Source: Pseudomonas sp. S06B 330
GTDB lineage: Bacteria > Pseudomonadota > Gammaproteobacteria > Pseudomonadales > Pseudomonadaceae
Length of the DNA: 64,000 nucleotides
Reading direction: 5' to 3'
NCBI RefSeq assembly: GCF_002845275.2
Contig: NZ_CP088149.1
Span: 5,276,001-5,340,000, forward strand
In this document: piece after piece, positions 11,461 through 20,730 of the stretch
Layout of the letters: the number at the start of each line of letters is the position of its first letter
Numbering within the stretch: the first letter of the stretch is position 1
Notes under the pieces: model-generated
Seen by the model: the letters and a program-made list of their open reading frames with translations, nothing else
The model's database searches: none
Told to the model about the DNA's origin: nothing
Position numbers and translations under genes: made by a program

Positions 11461-12636
11461 ATGCCATCCGTTATTTCCACCGACGTATTGATCGTCGGCG
11501 CAGGGGTCGCAGGCCTCTGGCTCAATGCTCGCCTGCGTCGTCTGGGTTATTCGACGGTCGTGGTGGAACGCGCCAGTCTCGGTGGCGAGCAGACCCTCAA
11601 ATCTCAGGGGATCATTCACGGCGGTGCCAAGTATGCCCTGCATGGCGCGCTGACTGGCGCGTCTGAAGCCATTGCCGACATGCCGCGGCGCTGGAGCGAG
11701 GCCCTGGCCGGCAACGGCGAGCTGGACCTCAGTGGTGTGCGCCTGCTATCCGACGCTCATTACCTGTGGTCGCCCGGCACTATTGCCGGCAACCTGACCA
11801 GTTTCTTCGCCAGCAAGGCCGTGCGTGGTCGCGTTGACCAGGTCAAAGGCGACCAATTGCCGCCGGCGCTGCAAGACCGTGCCTTCAAAGGCAAAGTCTA
11901 TCGCCTGGCGGAGCTGGTCGTCGATGTCCCCAGCCTGCTGGCCCGACTCGCCGACCTGGCCGGTGACAGCCTGCTGGCTGGCGAGCAAATCGAACCCCTG
12001 CAGGATGCGGGCGAACTGCTCGGCCTGCGCGTCGATGGCCGCGAAATTCGTGCCCAGCGTATCGTACTCAGCGCAGGTGCGGGCAATGCTGCGCTACTTG
12101 AGATGATCGGCCTGAGCCAGCCCGCCATGCAACGTCGCCCATTGCATATGGTCATTGCCAAAGGCGCCAGCCTCAAACCGCTGTATGCCCATTGCCTGGG
12201 CGGAGGCCCCAAACCGCGCATCACGGTAACCAGTCACCCTGCAGCCGACGGCCAGTGGGTCTGGTACATGGGCGGTGATCTTGCCGAAGCCGACGGTGTG
12301 GCCCGCGAACCAGAAGCTCAAATTGCGGCCGCCAAGAAGGAAGTCGCCAGCCTGCTGCCGTGGATCGACCTGAGCCAGGTACGCTGGGCCACTGTACGCA
12401 TTGATCGCGCTGAGCCCGCGCAGTCGGGGCTGGTGCGCCCGGACAACGCCTTCCTCGCCGAACAGAACCGCCTGCTGGTTGGCTGGCCGACCAAACTTGC
12501 GCTGGCGCCGGACTTTGCTGACCGGGTCCTGGCCAACCTCGAACGTGATGGCATCAAGCCCCGCGCGCACACTGCCCTACCCGATCTGCCCAAGCCATCG
12601 CTGGCTGTGCCGGTTTGGGAGCAATTGCTGCCATGA
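11461..12636 (+). CDS. FAD-dependent oxidoreductase (DAO fold)
   Basis: A 391-residue flavoprotein with an N-terminal dinucleotide-binding motif DVLIVGAGVAGLWLNARL followed by an acidic strand end (VVVE) and SLGGEQT. The rest resembles the D-amino-acid oxidase/glycerol-3-phosphate dehydrogenase fold. A GAGGTG site precedes the ATG. The stop overlaps the start of the next gene (ATGA), so the pair is translationally coupled. The substrate cannot be told from the sequence. P. aeruginosa PA4991 is the positional counterpart, also uncharacterised. Confidence 0.82.
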   Translation: MPSVISTDVLIVGAGVAGLWLNARLRRLGYSTVVVERASLGGEQTLKSQGIIHGGAKYALHGALTGASEAIADMPRRWSEALAGNGELDLSGVRLLSDAHYLWSPGTIAGNLTSFFASKAVRGRVDQVKGDQLPPALQDRAFKGKVYRLAELVVDVPSLLARLADLAGDSLLAGEQIEPLQDAGELLGLRVDGREIRAQRIVLSAGAGNAALLEMIGLSQPAMQRRPLHMVIAKGASLKPLYAHCLGGGPKPRITVTSHPAADGQWVWYMGGDLAEADGVAREPEAQIAAAKKEVASLLPWIDLSQVRWATVRIDRAEPAQSGLVRPDNAFLAEQNRLLVGWPTKLALAPDFADRVLANLERDGIKPRAHTALPDLPKPSLAVPVWEQLLP

Positions 12637-13442
12637 GCCTGCCTACCCTTCACGATCTGCACCGCCCTTTGGGCAGTACCGGCCTGCGCGTTTCTCCGCT
12701 GGGGTTGGGCACCGTCAAACTGGGCCGAGATCAAGGGGTCAAATACCCCAATGGCTTCACCATACCCGACGACGAGCAGGCCCGCCTGCTGCTGGCCCAG
12801 GCACGTGATCTGGGCATCAACCTGATCGATACCGCACCGGCCTATGGCCGCAGTGAAGAGCGCCTCGGCCCGCTGCTGCGCGGCCAGCGTGAGCAGTGGG
12901 TAATCGTCAGCAAGGTGGGTGAAGAGTTCAACGACGGTCACTCGCACTTCGACTTCAGCGCCGCGCACACGCGGTTCTCCATCGAACGCAGCCTCAAGCG
13001 CCTGGAAACCGACCACATCGACCTGGTGCTGGTCCATTCCGACGGCAACGACCTGCACATCCTCGAACACGAAGAGGTTTACCAGACACTCGAAGCCTTG
13101 AAGCAGGAAGGCAAGATCGGCGGTTTCGGCTTGTCCGGCAAAACCGCAGCGGGTGGTTTGAAGGCACTAGAGCGCGGCGATTGTGCGATGGTCACCTACA
13201 ATCTGAACGAACAGAACGAACGCGTGGTGCTCGACTATGCCGCCGAGCATGGTAAAGCCATTCTGGTAAAAAAGGCCTTGGCCAGCGGCCATGTGTGCCT
13301 GAGCCCGGGTGTCGACCCGGTGCGTGCCAGCTTCGATCTACTGTTTGCCCACCCTGGCGTGAGCAGTGCCATCGTCGGCACTATCAACCCTGTACACCTG
13401 GCCCATAACGTCGCTACTGTTGCCGCCATACTCAGGAGCTGA
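12633..13442 (+). CDS. Aldo/keto reductase
   Basis: A 269-residue (beta/alpha)8 aldo/keto reductase. The tetrad is visible: Asp and Tyr in LIDTAPAYGRSEERLG, Lys in WVIVSKVG and His in LVLVHSDG. The C-terminus has the cofactor-site IVGTINPVHL. It overlaps the upstream flavoprotein by four bases, so the two probably act on a common pathway. The substrate is unknown; the family reduces aldehydes and ketones with NADPH. Confidence 0.88.
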   Translation: MSLPTLHDLHRPLGSTGLRVSPLGLGTVKLGRDQGVKYPNGFTIPDDEQARLLLAQARDLGINLIDTAPAYGRSEERLGPLLRGQREQWVIVSKVGEEFNDGHSHFDFSAAHTRFSIERSLKRLETDHIDLVLVHSDGNDLHILEHEEVYQTLEALKQEGKIGGFGLSGKTAAGGLKALERGDCAMVTYNLNEQNERVVLDYAAEHGKAILVKKALASGHVCLSPGVDPVRASFDLLFAHPGVSSAIVGTINPVHLAHNVATVAAILRS

Positions 13443-13489
13443 CGCCAGCGCCGCCGTCGCGGCCGACCCCAACGCAAGAAGGAGCCGAC

Positions 13490-14449
13490 ATGCCGCGAAC
13501 GCTGATCCGCAAGAACCCGAGCAACTTCAAGACCCTGCCCCTGCATGTCGAAGCCAGCCCCGAGGGGCTGTGCTATCAAAGCATCGGCAAGCCTCAGAAT
13601 TTCGTTCAGACCCAGCAGCGGCGCAAGCAGATTCAGCTGCAGGACAGTCAACGTTTCGCTGTTGAACTGGCCAATCTCGGCGTGTCGGTGCGACTGACAC
13701 TGCATTGGCAAAACCGCGATTACTGGGTACTGGTGCGCCAGCAGCGGCAGGATCGCGGTGATGTGGTGCTCAAGCTTATCTCCGGCTATGTCCCTGCTCA
13801 GGAGCTGAACCTGCCACTGCACACGGCCATCCAGGAAGTCGCTGAAGAGTGCCTGCTGGAAACCCCGGAGGGCTGGCTTGGCGGGCGTTTCAACGACACC
13901 TGGCTGCCGGCCCCGTATGCTGACGCCCTGCATTACCGTGAGGCACTGCCTTTCATCCTCACGCCACAATCCGGCGCCGCACGCCCTGTGCGCTGCGCCA
14001 ACCTGCAACTACTGGAGCGGCCGCGGGCCTACGTGCACTTGCCAACCGCCTCGTTGCAACTGATCTACGACTTGCGCCTGCAGGTGCCGCGCGAAGCAAA
14101 ATCGCTGAGCTTGTTTCATGTCGATGAGCGGCTTGAAGGTGACCAACTGGTGGCCAGGCTCAATCGCAGCCGTCCTGACCTGTACCTGATGCCGCTGGAG
14201 GATGGTCATCCCCGTGCCGAACTGTACACACTGAAGAAAGACCGTTTACTGCCGGCAAGCACCCGGGGGCTGTACCTGGCAGAAAGCTTCGCCCGGCAGG
14301 AAGGCTGGCTGGTCAGGGATGAGCGGATTCGCTGGAAGGATTGGGTCAGCCAACAAGGGCTGGTGACGCCGAAACCCGACACCGGACTGCAACGGTTGAC
14401 AGGCAAAGCGCGGGAGCTGCTGCAGATGGCGCGCGGGCTACACAAGTGA
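13490..14449 (+). CDS. Conserved Pseudomonas protein of unknown function
   Basis: A 319-residue soluble protein that I do not recognise as a characterised family. AAGGAG six bases before the ATG and good codon use support it as real. There is no signal peptide, membrane span or Walker motif. It is rich in Arg and aromatic residues and contains HTAIQEVAEECLLETPEGWLGG, faintly reminiscent of a Nudix helix but without the REUxEE core. It is 47 bases after the aldo/keto reductase, so probably in the same operon; P. aeruginosa PA4993 is the positional equivalent. Confidence 0.75.
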   Translation: MPRTLIRKNPSNFKTLPLHVEASPEGLCYQSIGKPQNFVQTQQRRKQIQLQDSQRFAVELANLGVSVRLTLHWQNRDYWVLVRQQRQDRGDVVLKLISGYVPAQELNLPLHTAIQEVAEECLLETPEGWLGGRFNDTWLPAPYADALHYREALPFILTPQSGAARPVRCANLQLLERPRAYVHLPTASLQLIYDLRLQVPREAKSLSLFHVDERLEGDQLVARLNRSRPDLYLMPLEDGHPRAELYTLKKDRLLPASTRGLYLAESFARQEGWLVRDERIRWKDWVSQQGLVTPKPDTGLQRLTGKARELLQMARGLHK

Positions 14450-14463
14450 CACGCTATTGATTC

Positions 14464-14560
14464 GTAGCCGCTGCCGCCAGGCTGCGATCGGCCGTGAAAC
14501 GGCCGCCAAACAGAATGACGACTGCTTCGCAGCCGATCGCAGCCTGGCGGCAGCGGCTAC
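14464..14560. repeat. 28-bp perfect inverted repeat (GTAGCCGCTGCC family)
   Basis: Arms at 14464-14491 and 14533-14560 are perfect reverse complements (beginning GTAGCCGCTGCCGCCAGG), separated by 41 bases that hold a smaller GGCCGTGAAACGGCC hairpin. It lies between two convergent genes and may terminate both. A decayed copy occurs at 48064-48200. Confidence 0.85.
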
Positions 14561-14568
14561 AGGCTTTA

Positions 14569-15990
14569 TCAGTGCTTGCGGATTTTTTCGACAATGGCCG
14601 TGGTCGAGCTGTTCTCAACCAGCCCCAGCACTTTCACCGTGCCGCCGTAGGCCTTGACGATGTCCGCGCCGACCACCTGGTCGATGCCATAATCCCCACC
14701 CTTGACCAGCACATCCGGTTTGACCTCGCTCAGAAGGTTTTCCGGCGTGCCCTCAGGGAAGCTGATGACCCAGTCCACCGCGCCCAGGCCTGCGAGCACG
14801 GCCATACGCCGGTCAACGCTGTTGATCGGTCGACCCGGCCCTTTCAGGCGACTGACCGACGCATCGTCATTGACTGCAACAATCAGTCGATCGCCTTGAG
14901 CACGTGCCTGCTCCAGATAGGTCACATGACCGGCATGGAGAATGTCGAAGCAGCCATTGGTGAACACAATCTTCTCGTTGTGCGCACGGGCATCGTCGAT
15001 AGCCAGCAACAACTGATCGAGGCTCAGCACCCCGCGCTCAGAGCCCTCTTCGCGCTGGATGGCCCGGCGCAGTTCGGGTGCGCTGATAGCAGCGGTACCA
15101 AGCTTGCCGACCACGATGCCAGCTGCCAGGTTGGCCAGGCCCACGGCATGGGGCAGCTCTTCACCGGCGGCGATAGCAGCGGCCAGCGTCGAAATTACCG
15201 TATCGCCGGCACCGGTGACGTCAAACACTTCGCGGGCACGGGCTGGCAAGTGCAGGGCCGGATGGTCCGGGCGCAGCAGGGTCATGCCGTGCTCGCCACG
15301 CGTAACCAGCAGGGCACCCAGCTCAAGCTCATTCATCAGTTGGGCACCCTTGGCCACCAGCTCAGCCTCATCGGCGCAGCGCCCAACGATGGTTTCAAAC
15401 TCGCTGAGGTTCGGGGTGATCAGGCTGGCACCACGGTAGATCGAGAAATCCTTGCCCTTGGGATCGGCCAACACCGGAATCCCTTTGGCCCGCGCCGCCT
15501 GGATCAGGCTCTGATGGTTCTTCAGTGCACCCTTGCCGTAATCCGACAACACCAAGACCTTGACCCCGTCGAGCAGGGTTTCGACTTCAGCACCCAGCGA
15601 CAGTGGATCGGTGGCGAAAGGTTCTTCGAAATCGATACGCAGCAGTTGCTGATGACGGCTCATGACCCGCAATTTGACAATGGTCGGCTGGTGCGCGATG
15701 CGCTGGAAGATCGAGCGTACACCCGCCGCTTGCAGGCTGTTGGCCAGGCTGTCAGCGGCTTCGTCCTGGCCGGTAACACCAACCAGTGAAGCAGGAGCAC
15801 CCAGGGCGGCAATGTTCAAGGCAACGTTGGCCGCACCACCAGGACGGTCCTCGATCTGTTCGACCTTGACCACCGGCACCGGTGCTTCAGGCGAGATCCG
15901 TGAGGTACCGCCATGCCAGTAGCGGTCGAGCATGACATCGCCCACCACCAGTACCGGGGCTTGATCGAAACGCGGCATGGACAACTTCAT
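14569..15990 (-). CDS. hldE: Bifunctional heptose-7-phosphate kinase / heptose-1-phosphate adenylyltransferase HldE
   Basis: A 473-residue fusion making ADP-heptose for the LPS inner core. The N-terminal part (about 1-315) is a PfkB-type sugar kinase with [21 protein letters not shown] and the catalytic FDVTGAGDT. The C-terminal part (about 340-473) is a nucleotidyltransferase with [17 protein letters not shown]. Both active sites are intact. The ATG at 15990 (MKLSMPRFD) is chosen over a TTG two codons earlier. It follows msbA on the minus strand with a 129-base gap, as in P. aeruginosa. Confidence 0.96.
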   Translation of the reverse strand: MKLSMPRFDQAPVLVVGDVMLDRYWHGGTSRISPEAPVPVVKVEQIEDRPGGAANVALNIAALGAPASLVGVTGQDEAADSLANSLQAAGVRSIFQRIAHQPTIVKLRVMSRHQQLLRIDFEEPFATDPLSLGAEVETLLDGVKVLVLSDYGKGALKNHQSLIQAARAKGIPVLADPKGKDFSIYRGASLITPNLSEFETIVGRCADEAELVAKGAQLMNELELGALLVTRGEHGMTLLRPDHPALHLPARAREVFDVTGAGDTVISTLAAAIAAGEELPHAVGLANLAAGIVVGKLGTAAISAPELRRAIQREEGSERGVLSLDQLLLAIDDARAHNEKIVFTNGCFDILHAGHVTYLEQARAQGDRLIVAVNDDASVSRLKGPGRPINSVDRRMAVLAGLGAVDWVISFPEGTPENLLSEVKPDVLVKGGDYGIDQVVGADIVKAYGGTVKVLGLVENSSTTAIVEKIRKH

Positions 15991-16087
15991 GGGCAACCCA
16001 TATATACAAAATTAACAGGGGCGGATATTAGCACAGGCAAGGCAAACGCTTGATTACCGCCGTATCGACAAGCTATTGCAGGACGTG

Positions 16088-16112
16088 GCCGGAGCCCAGG
16101 GCGGGCTCCGGC
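16088..16112. terminator. GC-rich hairpin after msbA
   Basis: Nine-base arms GCCGGAGCC and GGCTCCGGC lie just past the msbA stop. There is no clear run of T on either strand, so it may be an RNA-stabilising hairpin between msbA and hldE rather than a true terminator. Confidence 0.45.
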
Positions 16113-16119
16113 GACAGGC

Positions 16120-17934
16120 TCAGGTGATATCGGCCTTGGCCGGTTCGTCCAGGCCCATGGCATGGAGCCTGGCGTAGTAGCCGTTGGCAGCCAGCAGCTC
16201 AGTATGGGTGCCGCGTTCGACCAGCTTGCCCTGATCCATGACCAGGATCATGTCAGCCTTCTCGATGGTCGACAGGCGGTGGGCGATGACCAACGTGGTA
16301 CGGCCTTTCATCACATGATCCAGCGCTGCCTGGATATGCCGCTCGGACTCGGTATCCAAGGCCGAAGTTGCTTCATCGAGAATCAGCAGCGGAGCGTTCT
16401 TGAGCAAGGCCCGGGCAATAGCCAGGCGTTGGCGTTGGCCGCCGGACAACAACACACCGTTCTCACCCACCTGGGTATCGAAACCCTTGGGTAGCTGATC
16501 GACAAACTCCTTGGCATAGGCATCAGCAGCTGCCGCCTCGATATCCGCACGTGGCGCGCCAGCCAGATCACCATAAGCGATGTTATTGGCCACGGTATCG
16601 TTGAACAGGGTGACATGCTGGGTCACCTGAGCCACATGGCGGCGCAGGTTGCGCAAACGATAGTCCTCGATCTCTACGCCATCGAGGAGGATCTGCCCCT
16701 GATCATGGTGATAGAACCGCGGAATCAGCGCAGCCAGGGTTGACTTGCCACTGCCCGAACGCCCCACCAGGGCGATCATCTGTCCCGGTTCAGCAGTGAA
16801 GGAAATGTCAGTCAGAACCTGACGCTCAGTGTCCGGATACGTGAAGTTCAAGTTGCGCACTTCGAGGCGCCCCTCTACCCGCTCCAGTTCTACCGTACCG
16901 TTATCGACTTCTGGCGCTTCATCCAACTGCTCGAAAATGCTTTCGGCACCGGCCAAACCCTTCTGGATCGTTGAGCTGACTTCCGACAGTTGACGGATTG
17001 GCTTGGGCAGCAGGCCTGCGGCAGTGATATAGGCAACCAGATCACCTGCCGTGGAATCCCCACGCAGGAACAGTACCAGGAACATCAGCGTGGCCATCGC
17101 AGAATAGATCACCAGCTGCAGCATCGGCGTGTACACCGCGCCGGTCTTGGTCATGCGCAGTTGCTTGTCGGTGTTGCTCTGGCTTGCATTGGCAAAACGC
17201 TGTTGCTCGTAGCTCTCACCGCCAAAGCTGCGGACCACGCGGTAGCCCTGAATGGTTTCCGAGGCCACGTGGGTGACATCGCCCATGGCCACCTGGATCT
17301 TCTTGCTCTGCTTGCGGAATTTCTTGCTGGTGGTACTGACCATCATGGCGATGACCGGCAAGATAGCCAGCATCACCAGGGTCAGTTTCCAGTTCATCCA
17401 CAGTAGGTAGGCGAACAGGAAGACCACCGTCAGGCCTTCACGGATCACCACCTTGATAGCATCGGTGGCAGCACCGGTGACCATGGTCACGTTGAAGGTG
17501 ATACGCGAAATCAGGTGACCGGAGTTGTGGTTGTCAAAGTAGCGGTTCGGCAGCACCAGCAGCTTGTTGAACAACTCGACACGCAGGTCATGGACCAGCC
17601 CGAGCGAAACCTTGGCCAGAAAATAGTTACCCAGGAACGACCCCAGGCCTTGCCAGGCGGCGATCAGTACGATCAGCAACGGCACAGCCTGCAGGAGCTG
17701 CAAATCTTTCAGGTACGGAACATTAGGGAACAACACTGCCTGAGGGTTGCTCAAGCCATCGACGAAATACTTGAGAATCCCGGCCAACATTGGCTGGGTG
17801 GAGGCGAAGATGATGAAACCGAGGATACTCAGCATAAAAATGCCGATATAGGGTTTCACATAGCTCAGCAGCCGGAAGTAGATTTTCAGGCTGGAGCTGC
17901 TCTGCTGCTCCGCCTTTAGCGGTGTTTCGGCCAT
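16120..17934 (-). CDS. msbA: Lipid A-core flippase MsbA (ABC transporter)
   Basis: A 604-residue half-transporter that flips lipid A-core across the inner membrane. Six N-terminal helices (about residues 25-325) precede the nucleotide-binding domain with Walker A VGRSGSGKST, signature LSGGQRQRLAIARAL and Walker B LLILDEATSALD. Length is near the family norm of about 600. It is upstream of hldE on the same strand and divergent from the kinase-like gene at 18140, so it sits in the LPS-core block that continues to 26.9 kb. Confidence 0.96.
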   Translation of the reverse strand: MAETPLKAEQQSSSSLKIYFRLLSYVKPYIGIFMLSILGFIIFASTQPMLAGILKYFVDGLSNPQAVLFPNVPYLKDLQLLQAVPLLIVLIAAWQGLGSFLGNYFLAKVSLGLVHDLRVELFNKLLVLPNRYFDNHNSGHLISRITFNVTMVTGAATDAIKVVIREGLTVVFLFAYLLWMNWKLTLVMLAILPVIAMMVSTTSKKFRKQSKKIQVAMGDVTHVASETIQGYRVVRSFGGESYEQQRFANASQSNTDKQLRMTKTGAVYTPMLQLVIYSAMATLMFLVLFLRGDSTAGDLVAYITAAGLLPKPIRQLSEVSSTIQKGLAGAESIFEQLDEAPEVDNGTVELERVEGRLEVRNLNFTYPDTERQVLTDISFTAEPGQMIALVGRSGSGKSTLAALIPRFYHHDQGQILLDGVEIEDYRLRNLRRHVAQVTQHVTLFNDTVANNIAYGDLAGAPRADIEAAAADAYAKEFVDQLPKGFDTQVGENGVLLSGGQRQRLAIARALLKNAPLLILDEATSALDTESERHIQAALDHVMKGRTTLVIAHRLSTIEKADMILVMDQGKLVERGTHTELLAANGYYARLHAMGLDEPAKADIT

Positions 17935-18139
17935 CGTCGAGCTCGCTGTTCAGATTGAACCGGAAATTTTATCACAGCCCGGGCGACGAGCACGCCCCCA
18001 GGCCACCAACAGAACCAACCCGGGGACCTCCCGAGTTCAGCCCACTCTCATCGCATCAACAACACCGGCATGGTGCATCAGCAAATTTTTCGGCATTATT
18101 ACCGGTCCTTTTGCTCGCCCGTTGGCAAGGCCTCTATCC

Positions 18140-18742
18140 ATGCAATGTTCCCGGCTACACCAGGTCGACCTCAACCAGCTCATCCTTGGCGCCAAAGTGC
18201 TGGAGGCTGATAGCTATGGCGCCAAAGTGTACCTGCTCAATGACGGCAATATCCTTAAACTCTTCAGGCGCAAGCGGTTAATTTCATCTGCCTTGCTGCG
18301 CCCGTATTCCCAACGCTTCATCGACAATGCGAAGCAGCTGAAGGAAAAAGGGATACCTACGCTTAAGGTGTTGAAGTACTACAAGCTGGATGCTCCGGGA
18401 ATGACGGCAGTATTGTATCAACCACTGCCAGGAGAAACCCTCAGCCAATTGTCCCGCAAAACTGGCTTCAGCTGGCAGGAGCGCCTACCAGAGCTGGTGG
18501 CGCTGGTACGCAGGTTACACAAGGCGGGCATTTACTTTCGCTCGCTGCACCTGGGCAACATCGTCGTGACACCGGACCAGGAACTGGGTCTGATTGATGT
18601 TGCCGACATGCGTTTTATGCGGGCACCACTCTCTAAGCGCATGGTCAGGCGAAACGTGCAACATTTCGCCCGCTACATCGCCCGGGAGCGTCTAGAAGAT
18701 CAATTCCCGCTCGCTGAGCTGGAAAGCCGCTTGCTGGGCTGA
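18140..18742 (+). CDS. Kinase-fold LPS-region protein ('toluene tolerance' family)
   Basis: A 200-residue cytoplasmic protein with kinase-like landmarks: a glycine-poor N-lobe with VYLLNDGNILKLF, a catalytic-loop-like FRSLHLGNIVV (HxGN as in LPS kinases, but Arg-Ser replaces the usual R-D) and a metal-site-like LIDVADM. It is annotated in Pseudomonas as a toluene tolerance protein (P. aeruginosa PA4998 in the same slot). Loss of the canonical catalytic Asp before HLGN makes activity uncertain. Start at the ATG at 18140, nine bases after AAGG. It is divergent from msbA. Confidence 0.72.
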   Translation: MQCSRLHQVDLNQLILGAKVLEADSYGAKVYLLNDGNILKLFRRKRLISSALLRPYSQRFIDNAKQLKEKGIPTLKVLKYYKLDAPGMTAVLYQPLPGETLSQLSRKTGFSWQERLPELVALVRRLHKAGIYFRSLHLGNIVVTPDQELGLIDVADMRFMRAPLSKRMVRRNVQHFARYIARERLEDQFPLAELESRLLG

Positions 18743-18747
18743 GCCCC

Positions 18748-19842
18748 TCAAGGCTTACCCAGCAACCTCCCGGAGAGTTGACTGAAACGCTGCCAGGCCT
18801 GTTCAGGGGCCAAGGCCTGATACTGCGCCTTGGCCACTTGCTTACCATCTCGCGACACACAGTCGGCAATTGCCTCTCCCCAGGCAGCCACATCACCAAC
18901 GGCAATATAGCCGCCAGTATCACCTAGTTGCTCACGAAACACCGACAGGTCGCTGCACAGCACCGGCACATCGGCCATTACTGCCTCCTGCAGAACTAAT
19001 CCCAGACCTTCAGACCGGGAAGGAATCAGCACCCAGTCAAATGCCCGATAGAGGCTGGACAGCTCACGACAGTGACCGTGAAGCGTCACGACCGCTTCCA
19101 ATCCCAGCGCCCTGATGCGTGATTCGAGCACCGGCCGCTCGTTGCCTTCGCCGAGAATAACCAGGTGAATATCGGGTTGACGTTGGCGGGCCAAGGCAAA
19201 TGCATCTATCAGATGATCGAAGCCCTTGCTGTCGACCAGGCGTCCGACGGCGCCAAAAACCGGCACACCTTGTAACGGTAATCCCAGGGACTGCCGGGCT
19301 GCCGTTCGCTCCAGCAACGCCTGGCGAAAGCTTTCTGGCTCAAGCGCCGAGCGCAACACCTGCACCGGTACGCCAAGGTCCCGCTGCAAGTCGTCGGCCA
19401 AGGTTTGTGAGACGGCGACGAGCGTGACTTGTGGCGTCTGAAAACTGCGCAACAACGCAATGTCCCCACGATGCAGGCGCGTCTTGCCATGAAAGACAAT
19501 GGTCGCCCGCACCTGCGGAAGCTGGCGCAACACCGGCAAAACCAGGCGCGACACCCCCAGACCGTCAAGCAACACCACTTGAGTCCCGGCCTGCTTCAAT
19601 GCATTACGAAAACGGCTGCGCATCCACGGATGCAGCAGTTTCCAGACATGCCTGCCCTTGAGAAGACGCTGAGACAACTGCCACTCGCGGGTCGAACCGT
19701 CATTGCAACAAGAACCATGCCCCTGCAACAGCCAACTGGTGACTGAAGCATTCGGCGCTGCGCGAGAAAGTATCTGCTGATGCACCTTGTGCACCGAAAC
19801 ATACGGGGCGCCGCCCGCCCACATGATATTGACGATATTCAC
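18748..19842 (-). CDS. Glycosyltransferase family 4 (LPS core region)
   Basis: A 364-residue GT-B enzyme. The N-terminus contains the glycine-rich AGGAPYVSVHKVHQQIL acceptor-site loop. The C-terminal half has FGAVGRLVDSKGFDHLI, LVILGEGNERPVLE and the EX7E-type IPSRSEGLGLVLQEA nucleotide-sugar motif. It starts with GTG preceded by GAGGGGG. It is last in the minus-strand run from wapO. In P. aeruginosa the ligase gene waaL sits near this position; this protein is not a WaaL, as it has no membrane spans. Donor and acceptor sugars cannot be inferred. Confidence 0.85.
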   Translation of the reverse strand: MNIVNIMWAGGAPYVSVHKVHQQILSRAAPNASVTSWLLQGHGSCCNDGSTREWQLSQRLLKGRHVWKLLHPWMRSRFRNALKQAGTQVVLLDGLGVSRLVLPVLRQLPQVRATIVFHGKTRLHRGDIALLRSFQTPQVTLVAVSQTLADDLQRDLGVPVQVLRSALEPESFRQALLERTAARQSLGLPLQGVPVFGAVGRLVDSKGFDHLIDAFALARQRQPDIHLVILGEGNERPVLESRIRALGLEAVVTLHGHCRELSSLYRAFDWVLIPSRSEGLGLVLQEAVMADVPVLCSDLSVFREQLGDTGGYIAVGDVAAWGEAIADCVSRDGKQVAKAQYQALAPEQAWQRFSQLSGRLLGKP

Positions 19843-19890
19843 GGGGCGTTACCCCCTCTTTCGGAGCGGATTATCAGCAAACAGACCAAG

Positions 19891-20664
19891 TCAATGTGCA
19901 AAGAAGCCCACTCCTGCGCCCAGGACCACCCCCGCCACCAACACCACAATCAGCTTGATACGATCACGTTTCCGGCGTCGCTTTTTGCGCCGGCGCTCCT
20001 CGGGCAGCCCCACATGTGCCCCGAAGCCTGTGTGCAGCACTGCGTCACCTTCAAGACTGACAGCAGTGAGATTCAACTCGGCGTAGCGTTTTGACAGCGC
20101 CTTTTCTCCAGCATAGGCGGCAAATGGCGCACAGCGCTGATAATCGCTAAGCCGGCGCAAGCCCGGGTTCAACGAAAAGCTCTGCCACTCTGGCTTGTCC
20201 GAAAGCAACGGGTAGCAGGGGACGCCGGCAATAACCTGACGCTTACCCAAATGGATATACGGGCTGTGTATCTTCAGGTCGTGGGCGTAGCTACGCAGCC
20301 AGACCTGAAGCAGCTGTGGGCTGACCTCGAGAATGTTCCAGGAGTCTTCGATAAAGCCCGGCCGATAGAATTCCCAGTCATCCTCGCAGTGAAAGATGTA
20401 AGGCGTTTTTACCTGACTATAGGCAAGGTCAATCGACGCCAACTGGCCCAACTTGGGACGATTGACGAATACCTTGCAGTGAGGCTTCCAATGCTCCGGG
20501 ACCGCCTGGTGGACAGCATCATCCCCCGAGTCCTCAGTAATGAACACTTCACGAATCGGTGCAGTATTGAAACGATCGAAACTCTCGAGTGTAAGCTTGA
20601 GCAGGTCGAAGCGCCCGCAACTGGTAACCACCAAGGTTACTTCACTGTCATCACTGAATCGCAC
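19891..20664 (-). CDS. GT-A (family 2-like) glycosyltransferase with C-terminal membrane tail
   Basis: A 257-residue protein. Residues 1 to about 215 form a GT-A domain with TLVVTSCGRFDLLKLTLESF and an EDDWEF metal-site motif. It then ends in an unusual tail: a block of about twelve Arg/Lys (EERRRKKRRRKRDR) followed by one hydrophobic helix (IKLIVVLVAGVVLGAGVG). That arrangement would anchor the catalytic domain to the inner membrane on the cytoplasmic side. GTG start after GGGGAGGG. It lies in the slot of P. aeruginosa wapR (PA5000), but I cannot confirm a rhamnosyltransferase role. Confidence 0.82.
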   Translation of the reverse strand: MRFSDDSEVTLVVTSCGRFDLLKLTLESFDRFNTAPIREVFITEDSGDDAVHQAVPEHWKPHCKVFVNRPKLGQLASIDLAYSQVKTPYIFHCEDDWEFYRPGFIEDSWNILEVSPQLLQVWLRSYAHDLKIHSPYIHLGKRQVIAGVPCYPLLSDKPEWQSFSLNPGLRRLSDYQRCAPFAAYAGEKALSKRYAELNLTAVSLEGDAVLHTGFGAHVGLPEERRRKKRRRKRDRIKLIVVLVAGVVLGAGVGFFAH

Positions 20665-20730
20665 CGAATTCCCTCCCCATCTTCTGTATTCGATTGTTCG
20701 AGACCACTTCCCCTGACGCGGACAGCCGGC

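Noticed and set aside
13841..13910. Nudix box in the unknown protein at 13490
   Set aside because: AIQEVAEECLLETPEGW has the acidic pattern but lacks the leading Gly-x5-Glu and the REUxEExGU core.
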